Shown here: in pieces, positions 55,634 through 63,952 of the stretch
Layout of the letters: every line of letters begins with the position of its first letter
How positions within the stretch are numbered: the stretch's first letter is position 1
Assembly: GCF_016900355.1 (NCBI RefSeq)
Contig: NZ_JACJKA010000009.1
Location: 41,304 to 105,303, forward strand
DNA length: 64,000 bases
Source: Bacteroides mediterraneensis
Lineage (GTDB): Bacteria > Bacteroidota > Bacteroidia > Bacteroidales > Bacteroidaceae
Direction of reading: 5' to 3'
Position numbers and translations under genes: made by a program
The notes under the pieces: model-generated
The model's input: only the letters and a program-made list of their open reading frames with translations
Database searches by the model: none
What the model was told of the DNA's origin: nothing

Positions 55634-56754
55634 ATGGACTTTGAAGCATTAGTAAAACATATCAGCACGATACAAAGCACGTTGCAGGCGCAAGCCGCAC
55701 ACGCTGTAAACCTCGCCCTGACTGCCCGCAATTGGCTCATGGGCTGCTATATCGTGGAGTTTGAGCAAAACGGTGAAGACCGTGCCGCATACGGCGAACA
55801 ACTGTTGAAGAAACTGGAACAGCGGTTGAATGTCAAAGGACTGAACGAGCGCAGGTTTCGTGAGTTCCGGCGGCTATACCTTGTTTATCCGCAACTGAAA
55901 GAGCCTATCGCACAATACATATTGGCAGGAAGCGAAATTCGGCACACACTGTCCGCCGAATTCACAGACCCAATTCGGCACACGGTGAGTGCCGAATTAC
56001 AATCCGTTAATAATCAACCAAGTGAATGGAATACACAAGCTGATAGATTATTTGAAAGATTACCGTATTCTCATTTAAAGTTTATTTCTAAAATAGAAAA
56101 TCCGGTCAAACGTGCTTTCTATGAAATGGAAGCAATAAGGGGTTGTTGGTCAGCAAGAGAACTGGAGCGGCAAATCAATTCCCTCTATTACGAGCGCAGC
56201 GGATTGTCGAAAAACAAAGAAGCCTTATCTGCTTTGGGCTGCAACGGCAAGCCATGCCGCTGCAGCCCAAAGACATTATTAACACGCCTGTTACGTTGGA
56301 GTTCTTGGGATTGAACGACCGTGCTTTGGTAACGGAAAGCGACTTGGAGCAATCCATTCTCGACAACCTGCAACACTTCCTGTTGGAAATGGGGCATGGG
56401 TTCTGCTTCGAAGCACGCCAAAAGAGAATCCTGATAGACGGGGATTATTTCTTTGCCGACCTCGTGTTTTACCACCGCATTTTGAAATGCCATGTCATCG
56501 TGGAATTGAAGATAGACAAGTTCCGCCACGAATACGCTTCGCAACTGAACCTATATCTTAACTACTTCAAGGCGGAAGTGATGCAACCCGACGACAATCC
56601 GCCTGTGGGCATCCTGCTTTGCACCGAGAAGGGCGACACGTTGGTAAAATACGCCACTGCCGGATTAGACCCGAACATCTTCGTGCAAAAGTATATGATA
56701 GAACTTCCCACTGAAGAGGAAATTAAGAAGTTCATTTCAACTGCAAACTATTAG
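55634..56754 (+). pseudogene. YhcG-type PDDEXK nuclease (DUF1016), frameshifted
   Basis: Two frames make one ~373-residue protein. Frame 1 (55634 to about 56240) has the N-terminal DUF1016 domain (AHAVNLALTARNWLMGCYIV) and the middle helical part (KFISKIENPVKRAFYEME, SLYYERSGLSKNKEALSAL). The -1 frame continues with PKDIINTPVTLEFLGL, then the nuclease core GDYFFADLVFYH and VIVELKI (D...E-x-K). Losing one base near 56240, within a 17-bp inverted repeat, explains the break. The family acts in DNA processing and phage defence. It lies 25 bp after the integrase. Confidence 0.85.
56232..56272. repeat. 17-bp inverted repeat at the YhcG frameshift
   Basis: Arms 56232-56248 and 56256-56272 (CTTTGGGCTGCAACGGC and its complement, one mismatch) flank a 7-nt loop. 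The frame break falls in the left arm. Confidence 0.85.
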
Positions 56755-56912
56755 CAATAAAAAACACTACTGGCGAAAAGAAGGAAAGCCATTCTTTCTC
56801 TTTTCGCCAGCACGTTTATTACTGCCAACAAGAATAGGTTTAGGTTAGTTTGGATGTATATACAAAAGACAGAACTAAACCGTAAATGCAGACGATAATT
56901 ATAGCAAGTCAC

Positions 56913-58928
56913 TTATGATACATTCTGTTCTTCCAAGACTATATTAGCATCATTATCGCATTTTTCAGGCTTAATCCGCTCTATACGACGAATATGTTTT
57001 GCCCTATTAGCTATAATTAACGGTACACGCTCGACAACAACAACCGATGTGTCAAGCCCCAACGCCCTCGGTTCTCCAATGCCTATCTTTCTAATTAAGG
57101 CATAAAGGCTCATCAGCAAATTTTGTCGGCGGTTACGGGAATCTTCAGGATAATATATCCGGTGGATAATAATAAAGCGAAAATCACCCGGTATGCCATT
57201 CTTATGCAATGAAGGATAAGAGCTTGTTAGTTCTACTTCACCATCCGCAACAAGGTCATCAACTACTTGTCGTAAATAAAGGCTCACGCGCGGTTCTATA
57301 CGAAAACCTATACGCATGGTTATACTAAACAATGTCCCTTTTATTAATGTGGAACAATTATATTCAAGTGTGTCTGGTGTATCCACAAATTCAAGGTTAA
57401 TAAGCCAATAATGATCTGCCCGTTTAGGCTGCTTATTAATTATGGAATACAACAATTTATCGTCCACACAACCTTCTTTGTCTGCATGATTCACATAGAC
57501 AAGATTAGAAGCATATTTGGATATGCTTTCGTCCGCCTTAATATCAGAAATAATGTTGTAGTATTCACTCAACCGTTTGGAAGACATATGTTTTCGACGA
57601 ATTTTGTTGGCACTTACCCATACAAACATGATAAAACATAATAATCCACCTATTAACAGCGTAAACCAACCTCCGACCATAAATTTGGACAGGTTTGCAG
57701 CAAGGAAAATACCTTCAATAACACAATATCCGCCGACAAACAGTATTGATAGAATGCGTGGAATGTTATGCATATGCAAATAGAATCCCAACAACAATGT
57801 TGTCATCAACATTGTAATAGTTATGGCAAGTCCATAAGCGGCTTCCATGTGGGTGGAATCTCGAAACAACAATATAGTAAATATTACTCCAATATACATT
57901 ACAAGGTTTACCATTGGAATAAATGACTGACCTTTTACGTTGGTAGGGTGCTTAATACGCATACGAGGCCAGAAATTCAAGTTCATAGCTTCACTCAATA
58001 TGGAAAATGAACCGCTTATTAGAGCTTGGCTCGCAACAATAGCTGCCCCGGTAGCCATTGCTATGGAAAACAACAGTATTTCTTGTGGCATGATTGAATA
58101 AAATGGGTTCACTGTACCTTCTGCACTTTCCGGATGATGCAATACCCACGCTCCTTGCCCCAAATAATTTAGAATAAGCATCACCTTTACAAATATCCAA
58201 CTGACCGTAATATTTCGTCTGCCACAGTGCCCTAAATCAGAGTATAAGGCTTCTGCACCAGTGGTACACAAGAAAACGGCACCCAATATCAGAAACCAGT
58301 GGGGGGATTCCACTAATAACCGTATGGCATAGTAAGGATTGAATGCCTTGAATACTTGAGGATAGGAAGTCAGACTGATAGCTCCGGCGATTCCAAGAAG
58401 CAGGAACCAAAGTAGCATAAATATGCCAAATGACCGTCCTATATTTTCTGTACCAAAACGCTGAACGAAAAATATAATGGTAATAATGGTCAGTGTAATA
58501 GGAATCACAGGCAGATGCGGACTGATACTTTCAAGTCCTTCTATGGCAGTTGTGACCGTAATGGCTGGAGTGATAATACCATCAGCAAGCAAAGTGCTCG
58601 CACCGATAATGGCAATGATGTAAATCCACCTTCTTCTGTGGCGGCGTAAAAGGGCATAAAGCGCAAGTATGCCACCCTCCCCGTTATTGTCGGCACGGAG
58701 AGCCACCAGCACATATTTCACCGTAGTCTGAAGAGTAAGCGTCCATATGATACAAGACAATGCGCCTAAAACATAATTTTCATCAAGAGCTTCTCCAGTA
58801 TGAATGATGGCTTTCATAACATAGAGTGGCGATGTTCCAATGTCACCAAAAACAATACCCAATGTGATGAGTAACCCGGCAAATCCAAGTTTATGTTGAA
58901 TATTGCCTTCTTTTGATAGGTTTGCCAT
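56913..58928 (-). CDS. kup: KUP/HAK/KT-family potassium transporter
   Basis: A 671-residue inner-membrane K+:H+ symporter with the N-terminal signature GIVFGDIGTSPLYVMKAI, GGILALYALLRR, about 12 membrane segments to residue ~440 and a soluble C-terminal domain (HGVPVE-type segment replaced by GEPRALGLDTSVVVVERVP). It is complete. Lying opposite in strand between two broken mobile-element genes, with more A+T-rich codon use than the chromosomal genes to the left, it is probably carried cargo. Confidence 0.92.
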   Translation of the reverse strand: MANLSKEGNIQHKLGFAGLLITLGIVFGDIGTSPLYVMKAIIHTGEALDENYVLGALSCIIWTLTLQTTVKYVLVALRADNNGEGGILALYALLRRHRRRWIYIIAIIGASTLLADGIITPAITVTTAIEGLESISPHLPVIPITLTIITIIFFVQRFGTENIGRSFGIFMLLWFLLLGIAGAISLTSYPQVFKAFNPYYAIRLLVESPHWFLILGAVFLCTTGAEALYSDLGHCGRRNITVSWIFVKVMLILNYLGQGAWVLHHPESAEGTVNPFYSIMPQEILLFSIAMATGAAIVASQALISGSFSILSEAMNLNFWPRMRIKHPTNVKGQSFIPMVNLVMYIGVIFTILLFRDSTHMEAAYGLAITITMLMTTLLLGFYLHMHNIPRILSILFVGGYCVIEGIFLAANLSKFMVGGWFTLLIGGLLCFIMFVWVSANKIRRKHMSSKRLSEYYNIISDIKADESISKYASNLVYVNHADKEGCVDDKLLYSIINKQPKRADHYWLINLEFVDTPDTLEYNCSTLIKGTLFSITMRIGFRIEPRVSLYLRQVVDDLVADGEVELTSSYPSLHKNGIPGDFRFIIIHRIYYPEDSRNRRQNLLMSLYALIRKIGIGEPRALGLDTSVVVVERVPLIIANRAKHIRRIERIKPEKCDNDANIVLEEQNVS

Positions 58929-58977
58929 AAAAAGTAGTTTTTTGTTCTACATATATTTGTTTTCCTTTCAAGCGGCG

Positions 58978-58985
58978 CAAATATA
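58978..58985 (-). promoter_or_regulatory. Predicted -7 box for kup
   Basis: TATATTTG on the minus strand matches TAnnTTTG 49 bp before the start codon; the -33 box is unclear. Confidence 0.5.
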
Positions 58986-59099
58986 AAATAAAATCTTAAC
59001 AATAAGATTTCACTTTTCTTTTTTCGTGAAAAATATCATATAAACCTTGACGATGGTCAAGGCTTGTCTAAAAAAATAGTCTGTTTGAATTACGTATAA

Positions 59100-59705
59100 C
59101 TATTAAACTCAAAAGCCGATGGAAAAGACCGCACGGAAATAGCCTTCTTCGCCAAGTTCGTATTGTGTTCAAACAATGAGTATCTGCCTGTAATCATAGA
59201 CGCAGGGGAAACACGATACTGGGTAAGGAAGATAAATCCGCTGCAGAACGATGATACGAATTTCCTGCAAAAGCTGAAAGAGGAAATACCAGCCTTCCTG
59301 TTCTTTCTGACACAAAGGGAGCTTTCAACGGAAAAGGAAAGCCGTATGTGGTTCAATCCGAAGCTGACACATACGGCAGCCCTGCAGAAAATCATCCGGA
59401 GCAACCGCAACCGTCTGGAGATAGAAATGGCTGAACTGTTCCTTGACATCATGTCAAACATGAATGTAGAAAGCGTATCATTCTGCCTGAACGACCTCAT
59501 GACACTGCTTATCTATTCGCAGGTAAAGGCAGAGAAATATCAGGTGCGGAAAGTGGTTCAGGAAGTATGGAAGCTGACTTCCGCACCGAACTCGCTTTCC
59601 TACACCGCCTATGAGATTGCTCCCCACCGTGACTGCCACTACGAAACGAAAAGGAAGACAGGAAGGTTCTACACGATAACCAAGAAACAGCTGACCGCTA
59701 TATGA
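59100..59705 (+). pseudogene. 5'-truncated DUF5906/VirE-like primase-helicase remnant
   Basis: About 200 codons are open from 59100 to 59705 with no credible ATG at the beginning. The remaining part reads TEIAFFAKFVLCSNNE, then GETRYWVRKI, as in the C-terminal half of primase-helicase proteins of Bacteroides mobile elements, and a C-terminal winged-helix-like part (KVVQEVWKLTSAPN). Homology-like sequence begins near 59112, so the N-terminal ATPase part was lost at a junction close to the kup promoter. A TTG at 59163 could start a fragment, but a working protein is unlikely. Confidence 0.65.
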
Positions 59706-59711
59706 TTATTT

Positions 59712-59920
59712 TGATGAAATGATGAATACAGTATATAACACGTTGTATTACAATATAATACAAGCTCATCATTTATTCATCGGAATATAATGCTGATGAA
59801 AAGAGAAATCATCATTTCTTTTTTGGCAAGCAGTCTGATGAAAAAATGATGAAGTGTTACCATTCTGTATAATAGCTTATTACAGGTAAAATTCATCAAA
59901 TCATCGTTTTTTCACTCATC
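59712..59920. repeat. GATGA/TCATC array upstream of the primase gene (possible replication origin)
   Basis: Eleven copies of the 5-mer occur in 209 bp: GATGA at 59712, 59721, 59795, 59837 and 59848; TCATC at 59766, 59777, 59809, 59893, 59901 and 59916. Many are paired 8-11 bp apart. The segment is A+T-rich and sits between the DUF5906-like remnant and the primase start. Such iteron-like clusters mark replication origins or repressor sites. Confidence 0.6.
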
Positions 59921-59936
59921 ACAAAACCGTACGAAA

Positions 59937-60887
59937 ATGACAACAGAAGAAGCAAAAAAGATAAGAATCGCAGACTATCTGCACTGTCTGGGGTATTCCC
60001 CAGTAAAGCAGCAGGGGGTAAACCTCTGGTACAAATCCCCGTTCAGGGAAGAGAACGAGCCCTCGTTCAAGGTAAACACCGAACGTGAACAATGGTTCGA
60101 CTTCGGTCTGGGAAAGGGCGGCAACATCATCGCACTGGCGGCACACCTCTACGCAACGGAGAGTGTTCCGCATATCCTGAAACGCATAGAGGAACAGACA
60201 CCGCATGTCCGTCCCGTGTCTTTCTCTTTTCACAGGCAGTCTGCCACCGAGCCGAGTTTCCAGCAGCTTGACATCGTGCAGCTGTCTTCCCCTGCCCTGC
60301 TCTCTTACCTGCAGGAAAGGGGAATAAATACGGCACTGGCGAAAAGAGAATGCCGTGAGGCACACTTCACCAACAACGGCAAACGGTATTTCGCCATTGC
60401 CTTTCCGAACATATCGGGTGGATATGAAATCCGCAACCGATATTTCAAGGGCTGCATCGCACCGAAGGAAATTTCACATATCAGACAATCGGGAGAGCCG
60501 AGAAAAGCATGTTACGTTTTTGAGGGGTTCATGGACTACCTTTCCTTTCTGACACTAAGGCTTGAAAGCTGTCCGCAATTCCCCGATTTCGACAGACAGG
60601 ACTACATGGTTCTGAACTCTGTTGCCAATGTTTCCAAGGCACTCTATCCACTGGGCAGCTATGAGCGCATCCACTGTTTCCTTGACAATGACCGTGCAGG
60701 AATGGAAGCCCTGCAGCAAATCAAAAAGGAATATGACAATGCCAGATATATACGTGACGCTTCACACATTTACAGCGGATGCAAGGATTTAAACGAATAC
60801 CTGCAAAAACGGGCAGAGACAAAGAAACAGGCTCAATCCATCAAAGTGAAGACACCGCCCAATAAACCGGGAGGCTTTCGGTTATAG
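59937..60887 (+). CDS. Toprim-domain DNA primase of a mobile element
   Basis: A 316-residue primase-like protein. The N-terminal part resembles the CHC2 primase domain (YKSPFREENEPSFKVN, WFDFGLGKGGNIIAL) but lacks the zinc cysteines and histidine. The C-terminal part is a toprim fold with Glu in CYVFEGFMDYLS and D-x-D in CFLDNDRAGMEA. Proteins of this type sit upstream of mob genes in Bacteroides mobilizable elements and probably start replication after transfer or excision. Confidence 0.88.
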   Translation: MTTEEAKKIRIADYLHCLGYSPVKQQGVNLWYKSPFREENEPSFKVNTEREQWFDFGLGKGGNIIALAAHLYATESVPHILKRIEEQTPHVRPVSFSFHRQSATEPSFQQLDIVQLSSPALLSYLQERGINTALAKRECREAHFTNNGKRYFAIAFPNISGGYEIRNRYFKGCIAPKEISHIRQSGEPRKACYVFEGFMDYLSFLTLRLESCPQFPDFDRQDYMVLNSVANVSKALYPLGSYERIHCFLDNDRAGMEALQQIKKEYDNARYIRDASHIYSGCKDLNEYLQKRAETKKQAQSIKVKTPPNKPGGFRL

Positions 60888-61110
60888 CCCACTATAACTA
60901 CACGCTTCGCTTACGTAGTTGTGGGCTCTCCCGAGGGGATTAGGGTTTTACCCTAATAACCCACTCAGGGCGTTTCTCCCCTGAGAACCCAGAGCAAAGA
61001 GTGACCCTCTCTTTGCAATCTCCGCTTATGAGTTGCACCCCTAAGAACCCCATGCGTTTACGGACAGCGGAAAAGCAAATAATAAAGTACAAACTCAAAA
61101 ACAAGTATCT
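60886..61110. other. Hairpin-rich region before the relaxase gene, candidate oriT
   Basis: Four hairpins follow each other: 60886-60927 (AGCCCAC/GTGGGCT with inner AACTAC/GTAGTT), 60940-60956 (TTAGGGT/ACCCTAA), 60964-60985 (CTCAGGG/CCCTGAG) and 60994-61016 (GCAAAGAG/CTCTTTGC). The mob gene begins at 61111. An oriT next to its MobV relaxase gene is the usual layout; the nick site cannot be named from this sequence. Confidence 0.55.
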
Positions 61111-62514
61111 ATGGCAACAAAATCAAGCATACATATCAAGCCCTGCAATATCGCATCGAGCGAGGCTCACAACAGGAGGACTGCCGAATACATGAGCCAC
61201 ATCGGAGAGTCCAGAATCTATGTGGTTCCCGAACTCTCCGCCGATAACGAACAGTGGATAAATCCCGACTTCGGCAGTCCGGATTTGCGGACGCATTATG
61301 ACAACATCAGGCAGATGGTAAAGGAGAAGACAGGACGTGCCATGCAGGAAAAGGAACGGGAGCGCAAAGGCAAAAACGGTAAAATCATCAAAGTGGCAGG
61401 TTGCTCGCCCATACGTGAAGGGGTGTTGCTTGTCAGGTCGGACACCACACTGGCGGACGTGCGCAGATTCGGAGAGGAATGCCAAAGACGCTGGGGTATC
61501 ACACCTCTTCAAATCTTCCTGCACAAGGACGAAGGGCATTGGTTGAACGGTCAGCCGGAAGCAGAGGATAAGGAAAGTTTCAAAGTAGGCGGCAGATGGT
61601 TCAAGCCGAACTATCATGCCCACATCGTTTTCGACTGGATGAACCACGAAACCGGAAAGAGCCGGAAGCTCAATGACGAGGACATGATGCAGATGCAGAC
61701 CCTTGCATCCGATATCCTGCTGATGGAGCGTGGGCAGTCAAAGGCTGTTACAAGCAAGGAACATCTGGAACGTAACGACTTTATCATCGAGAAACAGAAA
61801 GCCGAGCTGCAACGCATGGACGCTGCAAAACGGCACAAAGAAGAACAGATAAATCTTGCCGAACAGGAACTGAAACAGGTAAAATCAGAAATACGCACTG
61901 ACAAGCTAAAGAAGACAGCCACCACGGCAGCGACAGCCATAACAAGCGGTGTTGCTTCTCTTTTCGGAAGCTGAAAACTGAAAGAACTGGAACATGCGAA
62001 CGAAAAACTGCAAGACGAGGTTTCAAAACGGGACACCAATATTGAAAAATTGCAGAGCCAGATACAGCAGATGCAGAAACAGCATGATACGCAAATCCAC
62101 AATCTCAGGGAAATGCACAGACAGGAACTTGACATAAAGGAAAAGGAACTGTCACGGCTCGCCAGAATCATAGACAAGGCTTTCAGGTGGTTCCCGATGT
62201 TCAGGGAAATGCTCCGCATGGAAAAGTTCTGTGCCACGCTGGGGTTCACTAAAGAAATGACTGAAAGTCTTATAGTCAAAAAAGAAGCCCTGAAATGCAG
62301 CGGTAAAATCTATTCCGAGCAACACAGACGGAACTTTGATGTCAAGGATGACATTTTAATGATAGAAAACGACCCTGACGATGAAAGCAGGCTGAACCTG
62401 ACAATAAACAGGAAACCGATTGCCGAGTGGTTCAGGGAACAATGGCACAAGCTTAGATATGGAACAAGAGTGCCGCAACAAGAAGAAAGGAAAGGCAAAG
62501 GATTTAAAATATAA
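61111..62514 (+). pseudogene. MobV-type relaxase (Pre/Mob family) interrupted by an in-frame TGA
   Basis: The N-terminal part (residues 1-287) has the relaxase signature: SIHIKPCNI, HKDEGH with His138 and Glu141, and NYHAHIVF with His169 and His171. TGA at 61972-61974 (codon 288) stops it, yet the same frame then continues open for 180 codons through a coiled coil (EKLQDEVSKRDTNIEKLQSQ) and a conserved C-terminal region (AFRWFPMFREMLRMEKFCA, WFREQWHKLR). The reading FGS-stop-KLKE suggests a GGA to TGA change. The relaxase domain itself is intact and could still nick DNA. Confidence 0.83.
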
Positions 62515-62560
62515 CTTGATTGTTTGAGGCTCTATATTCCCGATAATCAATTAAATTGTG

Positions 62561-62568
62561 TATCTTTG
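62561..62568 (+). promoter_or_regulatory. Predicted -7 box for the structured RNA-like locus
   Basis: TATCTTTG followed by CC is an exact strong -7 match, 47 bp after the mob stop, and would start a transcript near 62575. No gene begins nearby; the next start codon is at 62810, after a terminator-like stem. Confidence 0.6.
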
Positions 62569-62574
62569 CCAATG

Positions 62575-62785
62575 GATTGAGGAAACTCTTTCCAAGACAT
62601 ATTAGAATTAGAAGAAGCGTTATGCTTATCTTGTACTTGAAAACGTAGGAAATTTTCAATCTGAATACAAGGATAGCATAGTGGTTCTCACGCATATAGC
62701 GTGGGCTGCTATTGTTGCATCTGTATTCAGGGTTTCCTACGACCTTCAAGTAAGAGTGTGGCATGCGGTTCACGCTTATTTTTAA
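62575..62785 (+). ncRNA. Candidate structured small RNA, about 210 nt
   Basis: A single long imperfect hairpin spans 62615-62777 with nested helices: 62615-62620/62772-62777 (AAGCGT), 62622-62625/62761-62764, 62635-62641/62745-62751 (ACTTGAA), 62644-62652/62733-62741 (CGTAGGAAA), 62661-62669/62722-62730 (CTGAATACA), 62673-62678/62707-62712 (ATAGCA), 62689-62693/62699-62703 (CACGC). That is 46 pairs. The last outer strand runs into ATTTTTAAATCTTT, a terminator-like tail. A strong -7 box lies upstream. Frames across it have no protein-like features. The class is not recognised; 6S-like architecture is one possibility. Confidence 0.55.
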
Positions 62786-62809
62786 ATCTTTAAATACATA
62801 CATTCAATT

Positions 62810-63286
62810 ATGAAATTCTCAAAAACACTCTCCACTTGTTTAAAATGCATTTTTATTTCAGTCTTTTTTCTTTCAAGTACTGTTTGCGTATTTGCCCAAC
62901 TTAAGAAAACGGCAAAAATTGAAAAGGTAAAATCTTTCACAGCTGGTTCTGTTACCTTAAATAAAACGTCCTTAGATGGTGTCGAAGTATATTCTGTAAC
63001 TTTACCCAATAACTCAAAATATCATCAACCAATAGTTTTCTTTCTTGGGAATAAAGATGAAATGATTAAAAATTTACAAGATTTATCAGACGCCCTTGAA
63101 GAAGGTGAAAAAGGTGAAGTATTTGATTTCTCCGCATGTGGGAAAAATTACCAACTGTCTTTTAGCCGGACTTTAGGACAAAAATGTTTCAAGATTTGGG
63201 AACCTATAAATACGTCAAATGACTTCGGACGTTTTTTCAAAGCTACAATTGATGATATTTTAGAATTTATGAAAACCCCACAATAA
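62810..63286 (+). CDS. Exported protein of unknown function
   Basis: 158 residues with a signal peptide (KCIFISVFFLSSTVCVFAQ) and a mature part containing KTAKIEKVKSFTAGSV and FSACGKNYQLSFSRTLGQKC. I recognise no family. It is A+T-rich, unlike the chromosomal genes, and lies 15 bp before the DUF262 gene, so the two may be co-transcribed. It starts 25 bp after the candidate RNA terminator. Confidence 0.65.
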   Translation: MKFSKTLSTCLKCIFISVFFLSSTVCVFAQLKKTAKIEKVKSFTAGSVTLNKTSLDGVEVYSVTLPNNSKYHQPIVFFLGNKDEMIKNLQDLSDALEEGEKGEVFDFSACGKNYQLSFSRTLGQKCFKIWEPINTSNDFGRFFKATIDDILEFMKTPQ

Positions 63287-63301
63287 TTAGTATACTATTT
63301 T

Positions 63302-63892
63302 ATGAGCGACACGAAACTTTTATCATTATCTGAAATATTCAATAATAAAATATTTCGAATTCCTGATTTTCAACGTGGATATTCTTGGGAAGAACGTCAA
63401 TTAGAAGATTTTTGGGAAGATATTCAAAATCTTAGCCCTAACAAAATTCACTATATCGGTTTACTAACAGTCGAGCCAATAAAAGAAAGCGATATATTAA
63501 ATATTGAAAAATGGAAAGATGATTTATGGCTCTTTAAAAAAGGATTGTCTGCTTACTATGTAATTGATGGTCAGCAGCGATTAACTACATTAATTATCCT
63601 ACTGCATGAAATTTTGCGTACATTCAGTGATGATGAAGGTATTAATTACGGGCAAAAGAGTGAATGGATTGATCGTTTTTTGTATCGTTCCTATAATTCG
63701 ATATATAAATCATTTGTATTTGGATATGAAAAGGACAATCCAAGCGATGAGTACTTTAAGACAAAAATATTAGAACAAGAATCATCTACAGCAGACAAAT
63801 ACCCAGAAACATTGTATACCGCAAACCTTATGTTTGCAAAAAAATATTTTGCCAAAAAGCTTAAAGTATTAAATAACGTGAGTTCGATATAA
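63302..63892 (+). pseudogene. DUF262 (GmrSD-like) protein, truncated after about 196 residues
   Basis: The N-terminal DUF262 core is clear: FRIPDFQRGYSW (residues 18-29) and VIDGQQRLTTL (about 87-97), the nucleotide-hydrolysing motif seen in the GmrS half of type IV restriction enzymes and in many phage-defence proteins. Such proteins are normally over 500 residues; this one ends abruptly at NNVSSI, followed by unrelated A+T-rich sequence and a terminator. The 3' part has been cut off by recombination, or it is an unusually short member. Confidence 0.8.
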
Positions 63893-63910
63893 TTCAAAAC
63901 ATAGTAAGTT

Positions 63911-63952
63911 GCCCGTCTTTGACAAAACACAGGTCAATGGCGGGCTTCTTTT
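63911..63952 (+). terminator. Terminator-like hairpin after the DUF262 fragment
   Basis: GCCCG/CGGGC (63911-63915 with 63941-63945) and inner TTGA/TCAA pair, followed by TTCTTTTC. It belongs to the sequence joined to the truncated gene. The last 48 bases hold a short open ATG frame that runs off the window end and is not identifiable. Confidence 0.6.

Noticed and set aside
55634..56754. Programmed -1 frameshifting as the explanation of the YhcG break
   Set aside because: The direction is right, but no good slippery heptamer exists and the stem is too far from the only A run. A one-base deletion in the palindrome is simpler.
62504..62803. A 99-codon minus-strand frame across the candidate RNA
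   Set aside because: Its composition follows the hairpin sequence, the promoter and terminator signals point to the plus strand, and it overlaps the mob gene end.
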